From Pseudomonadota bacterium (GTDB lineage Bacteria > Pseudomonadota > Alphaproteobacteria > Rhodospirillales > Casp-alpha2): a DNA stretch of 5,585 nucleotides. Shown here piece by piece: positions 1 to 4,931 of this stretch. Numbering within the stretch: position 1 is the first letter of the stretch; each line of letters begins with the position of its first letter. The stretch lies in contig JADFNT010000130.1 of the NCBI GenBank assembly GCA_022563215.1, positions 1-5,585 of the forward strand. Direction: 5' to 3'. A model generated the notes under the pieces. The model saw nothing but the letters and a program-made list of their open reading frames with translations, was not told where the DNA came from and searched no databases. A program made the position numbers and the translations under genes.

Positions 1-32
1 GGACTTGGGGCCGGTCATTCCCCTTTTCTCGC

Positions 33-596
33 ATGACGGCTGAACCATCACCACCATCCGGTAAATCCATCGTTCTGGTCGGTCTCATGGGAGCCGGGAA
101 AACCAGTGTCGGGCGGAAACTGGCGGAAAAACTGGACATGGCCTTCGTCGATGCCGACGAAGAGATCGTCAAGGCCGCCGGTTGTTCCATCGATGACATC
201 TTCGAGCTTTACGGCGAAAAGGCTTTTCGCGACGTCGAGGAAAAGGTGATTTCCAGGCTGTTGGAGGAAGGGCCGCAAGTCATGGCCACCGGCGGCGGCG
301 CCTTTATGAACCCGAAGACCCGGGCCCTGATCGCGGCGGCCAGCGTGTCCGTTTGGTTGCGCGCCGAGCTCGACGTCCTGGTGCGCAGAACCCGCCGCCG
401 CGGCGGCCGGCCGCTGTTGAAAAACAAAGACCCCAGGGCGGCCCTGAAAAAGCTGATCGACGAACGCTACCCGGTCTATGCCGAAGCCGACATAATCGTC
501 GATTCCAAGGATGAGGGCCCCGACGGCACGGTACGGTTTATCGCCGACGCCCTCGACGGGCGGAGCGAAGGCGCCGCCAAGGAAGCCCGCCGATGA
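33..596 (+). CDS. aroK: Shikimate kinase
   Basis: This 187-residue protein is a cytoplasmic shikimate kinase. It transfers phosphate from ATP to the 3-hydroxyl of shikimate, the fifth step of the pathway to chorismate. The Walker A loop is at residues 17-24 (GLMGAGKT). D40 and D42 form the DxD that binds Mg and shikimate, and R66 in FRDVEE and the GGG at 87-89 match the shikimate-binding site. The lid arginine is R126 in RPLL, and R145 in ERYPVYAEAD matches the late conserved arginine. Length is normal for the family. ATG 33 is the first possible start in the window. The frame stays open to the left edge without ATG, GTG or TTG, so a start outside the window is possible but not needed. There is no clear ribosome binding site. 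The stop overlaps the aroB start by 4 bases, which indicates translational coupling. Confidence 0.96.
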   Translation: MTAEPSPPSGKSIVLVGLMGAGKTSVGRKLAEKLDMAFVDADEEIVKAAGCSIDDIFELYGEKAFRDVEEKVISRLLEEGPQVMATGGGAFMNPKTRALIAAASVSVWLRAELDVLVRRTRRRGGRPLLKNKDPRAALKKLIDERYPVYAEADIIVDSKDEGPDGTVRFIADALDGRSEGAAKEARR

Positions 597-1720
597 GCGA
601 CGGACCGGCAACCCTGACCGTGGACTTAGGCGAACGCAGCTACGACATCCTCGTCGGCGACGGCCTGCTGGCCGGCGCCGGAAAACTGATCGCCCCGGTC
701 CTGGCCGAACCCCGGGCCGTCGTCATCACCGATGAAAACGTCGAAAAGCACTGCCTGGGAACCCTGGAGAAGTCTCTCGATGAGGCCGGGATCGACCACC
801 AAAAAATCGTTCTCGAAGCCGGGGAACAGACCAAGGATTACGCCCACGTCGAGGCGCTGACGGGGCAGTTGCTGGACCACCGGGTCGAGCGCACGACAAC
901 GCTGATTGCCCTTGGCGGCGGCGTCGTCGGCGACATTACCGGCTTCGCCGCCGCGATCACCCTGCGCGGCATGGATTTCATCCAGATTCCGACGACGCTT
1001 TTGGCCCAGGTCGACAGTTCCGTCGGCGGCAAGACCGGGATCAACACCCCACAAGGCAAGAACCTGATCGGCGCCTTCCACCAGCCGCGCCTGGTTTTGG
1101 CCGACATCGGCGCCTTGGCGAGTCTGCCGCCGCGCGAGATGCGGGCCGGATACGCCGAGGTGGTTAAATACGGACTCATCGCCGACGCTGACTTTTTCGC
1201 CTGGCTGGAAGCCAACGGCCCGGCCGTCATCGCAGGCGACCCCGAAGCCTGCCTTCATGCCGTGTTGACCAGTTGCCGGGCCAAGGCGTCGATCGTCCAG
1301 GCCGATGAAACGGAGAAAGGCTCCCGGGCGCTCCTTAACCTGGGCCATACCTTCGGCCATGCGCTCGAGGCCCAGACCGGATATTCGGACGCCCTTCACC
1401 ACGGCGAAGCGGTCGCCATCGGCCTCGGCCTCGCCTTCGACCTGTCGGTGCGGATGGGACTTTGCCCCGGCGAAGACCGGGACCGGCTTCGAAGCCATCT
1501 CGCCGCCGTCGGCCTTCCGGTCGGACTAGATGGCCTGACAGACGGCGGCTGGTCGGCGGCGGGGTTGATCGACCTGATGGGCCAGGACAAGAAGGTCCGC
1601 TCCGGCGCCCTGACGTTCGTGCTGTTGCGCGGCATCGGCCAGGCCTTCATCACCCAGGACGTCGATCTCGGGTTGTTGGCGGAAGTCCTGGAACAGGCAC
1701 TGGAACCCACGGGCGCGTGA
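593..1720 (+). CDS. aroB: 3-dehydroquinate synthase
   Basis: This 375-residue protein is the NAD- and metal-dependent cytoplasmic enzyme that cyclises DAHP to 3-dehydroquinate, the second step of the shikimate pathway. The N-terminal half has the NAD-binding GGGVVGD at 108-114. It is followed by the family signature from about 131 to 151, including IPTTLLAQVDSSVGGKTGIN. The expected zinc ligands are present: E189 in YAEVVKYG, H252 in NLGHTFGHA and H270 in LHHGEAV. K147 and K192 fall at conserved active-site positions. Length is typical. The ATG at 593 overlaps the aroK TGA, and AAGGAAG at 579-585 lies 7 bases upstream, so the start is well supported. All key residues are intact. Adjacent aroK and aroB genes are common in proteobacteria and serve the same pathway. 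Confidence 0.97.
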   Translation: MSDGPATLTVDLGERSYDILVGDGLLAGAGKLIAPVLAEPRAVVITDENVEKHCLGTLEKSLDEAGIDHQKIVLEAGEQTKDYAHVEALTGQLLDHRVERTTTLIALGGGVVGDITGFAAAITLRGMDFIQIPTTLLAQVDSSVGGKTGINTPQGKNLIGAFHQPRLVLADIGALASLPPREMRAGYAEVVKYGLIADADFFAWLEANGPAVIAGDPEACLHAVLTSCRAKASIVQADETEKGSRALLNLGHTFGHALEAQTGYSDALHHGEAVAIGLGLAFDLSVRMGLCPGEDRDRLRSHLAAVGLPVGLDGLTDGGWSAAGLIDLMGQDKKVRSGALTFVLLRGIGQAFITQDVDLGLLAEVLEQALEPTGA

Positions 1721-1753
1721 GTTTCCGCCGTCCCCACGCCTCAGGCGGCATGG

Positions 1754-1769
1754 CGCCGGGAACCCGGCG
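1754..1769 (+). other. Perfect GC hairpin between aroB and the CorC-like gene
   Basis: CGCCGG (1754-1759) and CCGGCG (1764-1769) form a perfect 6-bp stem around a GAAC loop. A run of six T lies at 1798-1803, about 29 bases downstream, which is too far for a classical intrinsic terminator. It could be a weak attenuator or an RNA-stability element between the aro genes and the membrane-protein gene. It could also be a chance feature of GC-rich DNA. Confidence 0.3.
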
Positions 1770-1831
1770 ACGCCCAGCGACGCAAGGACAAGGATTATTT
1801 TTTCACCCTCTGGACACCGTTCGAGAAAACC

Positions 1832-3106
1832 ATGTTAACCACCGTTATCATCATCGCTATCCTGCTCATCCTGTCGGCCTTCTTTTCCGGCTCGGAAACC
1901 GCGTTGACGGCCGCCTCCAGGCCGTTGATGCATCAACTGGAGCAAAACGGCGACAACCGCGCCAGAATCGTCAACCGTCTTTACGAACACAAGGAAAGGC
2001 TGATCAGCGCCATTCTGCTCGGCAACAACCTGGTCAATATCATGGCATCGGCCCTGGCAACGAGCATGCTGATCGCGCTGTTCGGCGATGCCGGGGTAGC
2101 CTATGCGACCATCGTCATGACGCTGCTGGTCCTGATCTTCGCCGAAATTCTGCCCAAGACTTACGCCTTCAGGAACGCCAACCAGGCGGCCCGGGACGTG
2201 GCCCCGGCGGTTAACATCCTGGTCTCCGTGCTGACACCGGTCACGGTGGTCATCAATTTCGTCGTCGGCGCCATCCTCAAGGTGTTCCGTATCGAATATC
2301 ATGCCGAGGACGTCTTCGGTTTCACCGCCGAGGAGCTTCGCGGGGCGATCGAACTTCACGCCGGCGAGGACGAGGACGATGAAGAAGACGTTAAGCAGGA
2401 ACGCGCCATGCTCCACAGCGTTCTGGACCTGGGCGAGGTGCAGGTCGGCGAAATCATGGTCCACCGCAAGAACGTCACCGCCATCAACGCCGATCTGCCG
2501 CCCGACCAGGTGGTGAACGAGGTTCTGGAAAGCCCCTACACCCGGTTTCCTTTGTGGCGCGACGATCCGGACAACATCGTCGGCGTGCTTCACGCCAAGG
2601 CGCTGCTGCGCGAGTTGCGGACCCTGGGCGAGGATTTGAACGGCCTCGACGTGATGGCGTTGGCGGCCAAACCGTGGTTCATCCCCGAACAGACCCTGCT
2701 CGACGATCAGCTGAACGCTTTTCGTCAGCGCCGCGAGCACTTCTCGCTGGTGGTCGATGAATACGGCAGCCTGATGGGGGTAGTGACGCTGGAGGATATC
2801 CTCGAGGAAATCGTCGGCGAGATCGATGACGAGCACGACGTTTCCGTCTCCGGCGTCGTGCCCCGTGCGGATGGCAGCTATCTGATCGACGGCGGCGTCA
2901 CCATCCGCGACCTCAACCGCGAATTCGAATGGAAGCTGCCCGACGAAGAGGCGGCGACGGTGGCCGGATTGGTGCTCCATGAATCGCGCCGCATCCCCGA
3001 GGTCGGCCAACGGTTCATGTTCCACGGGTTCCGGTTCGAAATCGTCCGCCGGCACCGCCATCAGATCACCTGCATCCGGGTCACGCCGCCCCTCGAAAGG
3101 GGCTGA
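1832..3106 (+). CDS. CNNM/CorC (HlyC/CorC) family protein with DUF21, CBS pair and CorC C-terminal domain
   Basis: This 424-residue inner-membrane protein has the full three-part layout of bacterial CNNM proteins. An N-terminal DUF21 membrane domain spans about 1-155, with FSGSETALTA at 18-27, LGNNLVNI at 63-70, AEILPKT at 104-110 and hydrophobic segments near 2-19, 58-83, 90-108 and 124-149. A CBS pair follows at about 205-330, ending in the typical DEYGSLMGVVTLEDILEEIVGEI region (309-331). The CorC/HlyC domain covers about 340-424. Family members are linked to Mg and Co efflux or resistance; 'hemolysin' is an old label with no support here. The linker carries eight acidic residues in a row (179-186). 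ATG 1832 is the first start after the aroB stop and gives a family-typical N-terminus, but no good ribosome binding site is visible. It lies 111 bases after aroB and may be cotranscribed. The exact ion is not known. Confidence 0.93.
   Translation: MLTTVIIIAILLILSAFFSGSETALTAASRPLMHQLEQNGDNRARIVNRLYEHKERLISAILLGNNLVNIMASALATSMLIALFGDAGVAYATIVMTLLVLIFAEILPKTYAFRNANQAARDVAPAVNILVSVLTPVTVVINFVVGAILKVFRIEYHAEDVFGFTAEELRGAIELHAGEDEDDEEDVKQERAMLHSVLDLGEVQVGEIMVHRKNVTAINADLPPDQVVNEVLESPYTRFPLWRDDPDNIVGVLHAKALLRELRTLGEDLNGLDVMALAAKPWFIPEQTLLDDQLNAFRQRREHFSLVVDEYGSLMGVVTLEDILEEIVGEIDDEHDVSVSGVVPRADGSYLIDGGVTIRDLNREFEWKLPDEEAATVAGLVLHESRRIPEVGQRFMFHGFRFEIVRRHRHQITCIRVTPPLERG
3088..3103 (+). other. Hairpin at the end of the CorC-like gene, terminator-like but without a T tract
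   Basis: GCCCCT (3088-3093) and AGGGGC (3098-3103) pair perfectly around a CGAA tetraloop, directly before the TGA stop at 3104-3106. The sequence that follows is mixed and not T-rich, so this is not a standard intrinsic terminator. It may mark the transcript end, for instance by protecting a 3' end, since the next gene seems to have its own promoter. Confidence 0.35.
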
Positions 3107-3175
3107 TTCTGAATAATCCGCCGTTAAAAGAGAAACAGCTTAGCCCCTGGAATCCCACCGGTTTATTGAATCCCC

Positions 3176-3206
3176 TTGCGTGGCCCCCCCCCGCTTGCCC
3201 TAAAAT
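3176..3206 (+). promoter_or_regulatory. Candidate sigma-70 type promoter for the CBS-domain gene, with a C9 spacer
   Basis: TTGCGT (3176-3181) resembles a -35 box and TAAAAT (3201-3206) a -10 box. The spacer is 19 bases, two longer than optimal, and nine of those bases are an uninterrupted C run (3184-3192). A start of transcription near 3213 would leave a leader of about 38 bases before the ATG at 3251. This is motif matching by eye only. Confidence 0.35.
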
Positions 3207-3228
3207 AAAAAAAGGTCCTTAGGGTAGG
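3194..3228. repeat. Inverted repeat over the putative -10 box (possible operator)
   Basis: CCCTAA (3198-3203) and TTAGGG (3219-3224) are exact inverse complements around a 15-base A-rich centre. The match extends outward to 3194 and 3228 if two G-T pairs are allowed. The left arm overlaps the putative -10 box and the right arm lies past the expected transcription start. That arrangement suits a DNA operator better than an RNA hairpin. No cognate protein can be named. Confidence 0.3.
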
Positions 3229-3236
3229 AAATGTCA

Positions 3237-3243
3237 AAAGGAG
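3237..3243 (+). promoter_or_regulatory. Ribosome binding site that fixes the start of the CBS-domain gene
   Basis: AAAGGAG lies 7 bases before the ATG at 3251, a near-ideal Shine-Dalgarno placement. It favours 3251 over the second in-frame ATG at 3266, which would be 22 bases away. Confidence 0.8.
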
Positions 3244-3250
3244 TTGGGCA

Positions 3251-3697
3251 ATGCAACGGAAAATAATGCCCGAAATTGTCAAAAAACAAACCATCAGCGC
3301 GCTGAAGCCGGATAACACCGTCTACGAAGCCGCCACCATGATGGCCAAGGTCAATATCGCCGCCATCGTCGTCGAGGACGATAAGGGCCTTTTGACCGGC
3401 ATCGTCACCGAACGCGATCTGACCCGGCGTGTCGTCGCCAAGGGCCTGGATGCGAAAAAAACGCCGATCACCGACATCATGACCGCCAATCCCGATACGC
3501 TGGCGCCCGACGATTCCGCCGGCGATGCCCTGGAATTGATGCAGTCCCGCCATTTCCGCCATCTGCCGGTGGTCGAGGACGGCAAATGCGTCGGCATGGT
3601 ATCGATCCGCGACTTGTATATGGCGGTGAAATCATCGCTTGAGGAAAACATCCGAGAAACCGAGGCTTTCGTTTTCGGCGACCGCTACGGCGGCTGA
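3251..3697 (+). CDS. Stand-alone tandem CBS-domain protein
   Basis: This small 148-residue soluble protein consists almost entirely of one Bateman module. CBS1 is at about 10-63 and CBS2 at about 75-128. Each ends in the characteristic strand and nucleotide-contact motif: GIVTERD at 50-56 and GMVSIRD at 115-121. The T53/D56 and S118/D121 pairs fit the usual ribose- and phosphate-contacting positions. In the family such modules bind AMP, ATP, SAM or NADH and change the activity of a partner protein. There is no catalytic, membrane or DNA-binding domain, so the partner is unknown. The C-terminal tail (129-148) is short and charged. It starts 144 bases after the CorC-like gene, which carries its own CBS pair, and appears to have its own promoter. 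The start is set by a strong ribosome binding site. The family call is firm; the role is not. Confidence 0.93.
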   Translation: MQRKIMPEIVKKQTISALKPDNTVYEAATMMAKVNIAAIVVEDDKGLLTGIVTERDLTRRVVAKGLDAKKTPITDIMTANPDTLAPDDSAGDALELMQSRHFRHLPVVEDGKCVGMVSIRDLYMAVKSSLEENIRETEAFVFGDRYGG

Positions 3698-3718
3698 AAA
3701 ATACCGCCATCACCCGCC

Positions 3719-3751
3719 GGTTCCCCGAATCCCGCCGATGGCCGGGGATCC
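3719..3751 (+). other. Imperfect hairpin in the gap before the DUF2889 gene
   Basis: GGTTCCCCG (3719-3727) and CGGGGATCC (3743-3751) pair over nine positions with one T-T mismatch. The enclosed 15 bases contain a small GCC/GGC stem. There is no T tract. It sits between the two-CBS gene and the DUF2889 ribosome binding site, and could modulate expression of the downstream gene or be incidental. Confidence 0.25.
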
Positions 3752-3758
3752 GCTGCTT

Positions 3759-3764
3759 GAGGGA
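3759..3764 (+). promoter_or_regulatory. Ribosome binding site that fixes the start of the DUF2889 gene
   Basis: GAGGGA lies 9 bases before the ATG at 3774. The other in-frame ATGs, at 3639 (inside the upstream gene) and 3738, lack a comparable site. The residues they would add do not look like part of the conserved domain. Confidence 0.65.
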
Positions 3765-3773
3765 CCCACCGCC

Positions 3774-4325
3774 ATGCCGCTCTCCAAACCGCAACCCCGC
3801 AAGCATCTTCATACCCGCGACATCCAATGCCGGGGCTATGAAAGGGAAGACGGCCTTTGGGATATCGAAGCAGAGATCGTCGACACCAAGACCTATTCCT
3901 TCGACAACGTCGACCGTGGCGGGGTCGCCGCCGGCGAGGCGGTCCATCATATGATGATTAGGCTTTCCCTGGACGACGACCTGGTGGTCCACAAGGCCGA
4001 AGGCGTGACCGAGGCCGCCCCCTACGCGATCTGCGGCGACATTGCGCGCGACCTGAAAACCCTGGAAGGGGCGGCCATTGCCCGCGGATGGCGCAAGGAA
4101 GTGTTCAAACGCCTGGGCGGCGTCAAGGGGTGCACGCACATCACCGACCTGCTGGTCGGGCCGATGGCGGTCACCGCGCACCAGACCATCGCCACGGCCC
4201 GGAAAAAGCGCAAGGCGGCGGGCGCCGACGGTGGCCCGCCGCGGCAACTGAACTCGTGTCACGCCTATGCCCAGGACAGCGCCGTAGTCAAGCGGCTGTG
4301 GCCTGATTTTTACAAGGAAACCTGA
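3774..4325 (+). CDS. DUF2889 family protein, function unknown
   Basis: This 183-residue protein matches my recollection of the DUF2889 family along its whole length. The N-terminal region has LHTR at 12-15, then C19 and the hallmark GYEREDGLWDIEAE at 21-34. DTKTYSFDNVDRG (37-49) and the HHMMIRLS stretch (58-65) follow. A C87-containing segment, GW at 105-106, GGVKGCTH at 115-122 and LNSCHAY at 159-165 complete it. C120/H122 and C162/H163 could form a metal site; this is inference only. There is no signal peptide or membrane segment, so it is probably cytoplasmic. No biochemical role is established to my knowledge. The gene lies 76 bases after the CBS gene on the same strand and is convergent with the next gene. 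A longer reading from 3639 is open but overlaps the CBS gene and lacks a ribosome binding site. Confidence 0.87.
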   Translation: MPLSKPQPRKHLHTRDIQCRGYEREDGLWDIEAEIVDTKTYSFDNVDRGGVAAGEAVHHMMIRLSLDDDLVVHKAEGVTEAAPYAICGDIARDLKTLEGAAIARGWRKEVFKRLGGVKGCTHITDLLVGPMAVTAHQTIATARKKRKAAGADGGPPRQLNSCHAYAQDSAVVKRLWPDFYKET

Positions 4326-4350
4326 GCCTTACCGCCTAGCGGCGGGCGGC
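4326..4350. terminator. GC-rich hairpin between convergent genes, possible bidirectional terminator
   Basis: CCGCC (4332-4336) and GGCGG (4341-4345) pair around a TAGC loop, with a further GCC/GGC pairing at 4326-4328 and 4348-4350. It fills the 10-base gap between the two convergent stop codons and runs into the minus-strand gene. Neither side has a T tract. The position suits a terminator, but the structure is not classical. Confidence 0.3.
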
Positions 4351-4620
4351 AAGCTCGGGCAGAAGCATCGACGCGGTTCCCTTTTGCAGGGCGCCATGTT
4401 CAGCGACAACGGTCCGGAAATAGGTAATGATAAAGGCGCGCACCGCCAATGTGCGGCTGGCGCCCTGGCGGCGGGTTTCGATCAACGAACAAAGCTCATG
4501 CAGGGTCAGCCCTTCGCATTGGCAAATGTCGTTCATGGCCTCCCAACTGGCCTGTTCAAGGCGAAGACTCGTTCTGCGGCCGTTGATGGTGACGTTTTTG
4601 CTGATCAATTTCGTTCTCAT
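4336..4620 (-). CDS. Ribbon-helix-helix (RHH_4 type) putative DNA-binding protein
   Basis: This 94-residue protein resembles the short ribbon-helix-helix proteins found widely in Alphaproteobacteria. The predicted DNA-contacting strand is RRTSLRLE (15-22), preceded by the typical SKNVTING (7-14). A first helix spans about 23-35, a second about 39-50 (LHELCSLIETRR), and a longer third about 55-71. Such proteins act as dimers that insert a beta ribbon into the DNA major groove, and many are repressors. The target is unknown. ATG at 4620 gives the family-typical N-terminus, although no strong ribosome binding site precedes it. The gene is convergent with DUF2889 and divergent from the transporter at 4932, so the shared 311-base upstream region is a candidate site of autoregulation or transporter control. 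That link is inference. Confidence 0.85.
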   Translation of the reverse strand: MRTKLISKNVTINGRRTSLRLEQASWEAMNDICQCEGLTLHELCSLIETRRQGASRTLAVRAFIITYFRTVVAEHGALQKGTASMLLPELAARR

Positions 4621-4931
4621 GCCTATTTGATTAACTTGTCTTGAAGAGGCCGTTTTCGAACATTCCCGTATCGATTCAGAACTACCCCCTTGGCAACGAC
4701 AGCGGTCAACCTCCTGTCCGTGGGCAAAAACCTACACCCGGCGCATTGTTAAAAATACTTCGGATTATCGTGAAAACTCCCAACGCCTTTTGAATGGGTT
4801 GAACGGTTCGATGCCGCTTTCAAGTTATTCACAACCCTGCTAGTTGGTAACTTTCGACTATAACACAACATGATATCAAGTATGCAGAAGGGCATAACCC
4901 GCTATTCATAATTCATCACCAACGAAAACCC
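4621..4931. other. 311-base intergenic region between divergent genes
   Basis: This stretch is visibly AT-richer than its neighbours and has no credible gene; the only plus-strand ATG frames are a few codons long. It must hold the start signals for the RHH gene (minus) and the transporter (plus). TATAAC at 4859-4864 is a possible plus-strand -10 box without a well-spaced -35. Other elements are an inverted pair AAGTTA (4822-4827) and TAACTT (4848-4853), a DnaA-box match at 4825-4833, the palindrome TGATATCA at 4871-4878, and a GATTC site at 4673-4677. No riboswitch or structured RNA was recognised. Confidence 0.6.
4825..4833 (+). promoter_or_regulatory. Isolated DnaA-box match
   Basis: TTATTCACA fits the relaxed DnaA-box consensus TTWTNCACA exactly. 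It lies in the AT-richer intergenic region upstream of the transporter. I saw no second box nearby, so this is not evidence of an origin. A single box could be regulatory or chance. Confidence 0.25.

Noticed and set aside
1..32. Upstream extension of aroK or the end of a preceding gene
   Set aside because: The frame is open but has no start codon, and 32 bases are too few to identify any other gene.
626..1498. Minus-strand open frame of 290 codons opposite aroB
   Set aside because: Its composition is that of a shadow frame, with no domain, and it lies opposite a clear aroB with intact catalytic residues.
1721..1831. The gap between aroB and the CorC-like gene is open in the same frame as both, suggesting readthrough to a fusion
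   Set aside because: Thirty-seven codons without a stop is not surprising at this GC content, the encoded residues look random, and no readthrough signal is evident.
1835..3061. Minus-strand open frame of 408 codons opposite the CorC-like gene
   Set aside because: It mirrors a high-GC coding gene almost exactly, its translation shows no recognisable domain, and the plus-strand gene has full family motifs. It is a codon-bias shadow.
3231..3266. Eleven-codon frame overlapping the start of the CBS gene, with its TAA sharing bases with ATG 3266
   Set aside because: The purine-rich stretch upstream is too close to its ATG. The strong ribosome binding site lies inside it and serves 3251.
3639..3773. 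Longer N-terminus for the DUF2889 protein from 3639 or 3738
   Set aside because: It would overlap the CBS gene or lack a ribosome binding site, and the extra residues do not resemble the family. ATG 3774 has a well-placed site.
3477..4262. Minus-strand open frame of 261 codons across the CBS and DUF2889 genes
   Set aside because: It covers two well-supported plus-strand genes and the gap between them, and has no recognisable motif.
4870..4911. Thirteen-codon frame (MISSMQKGITRYS) just upstream of the transporter, as a leader peptide
   Set aside because: It has no ribosome binding site, no regulatory residue repeat and no attenuator hairpin after it.
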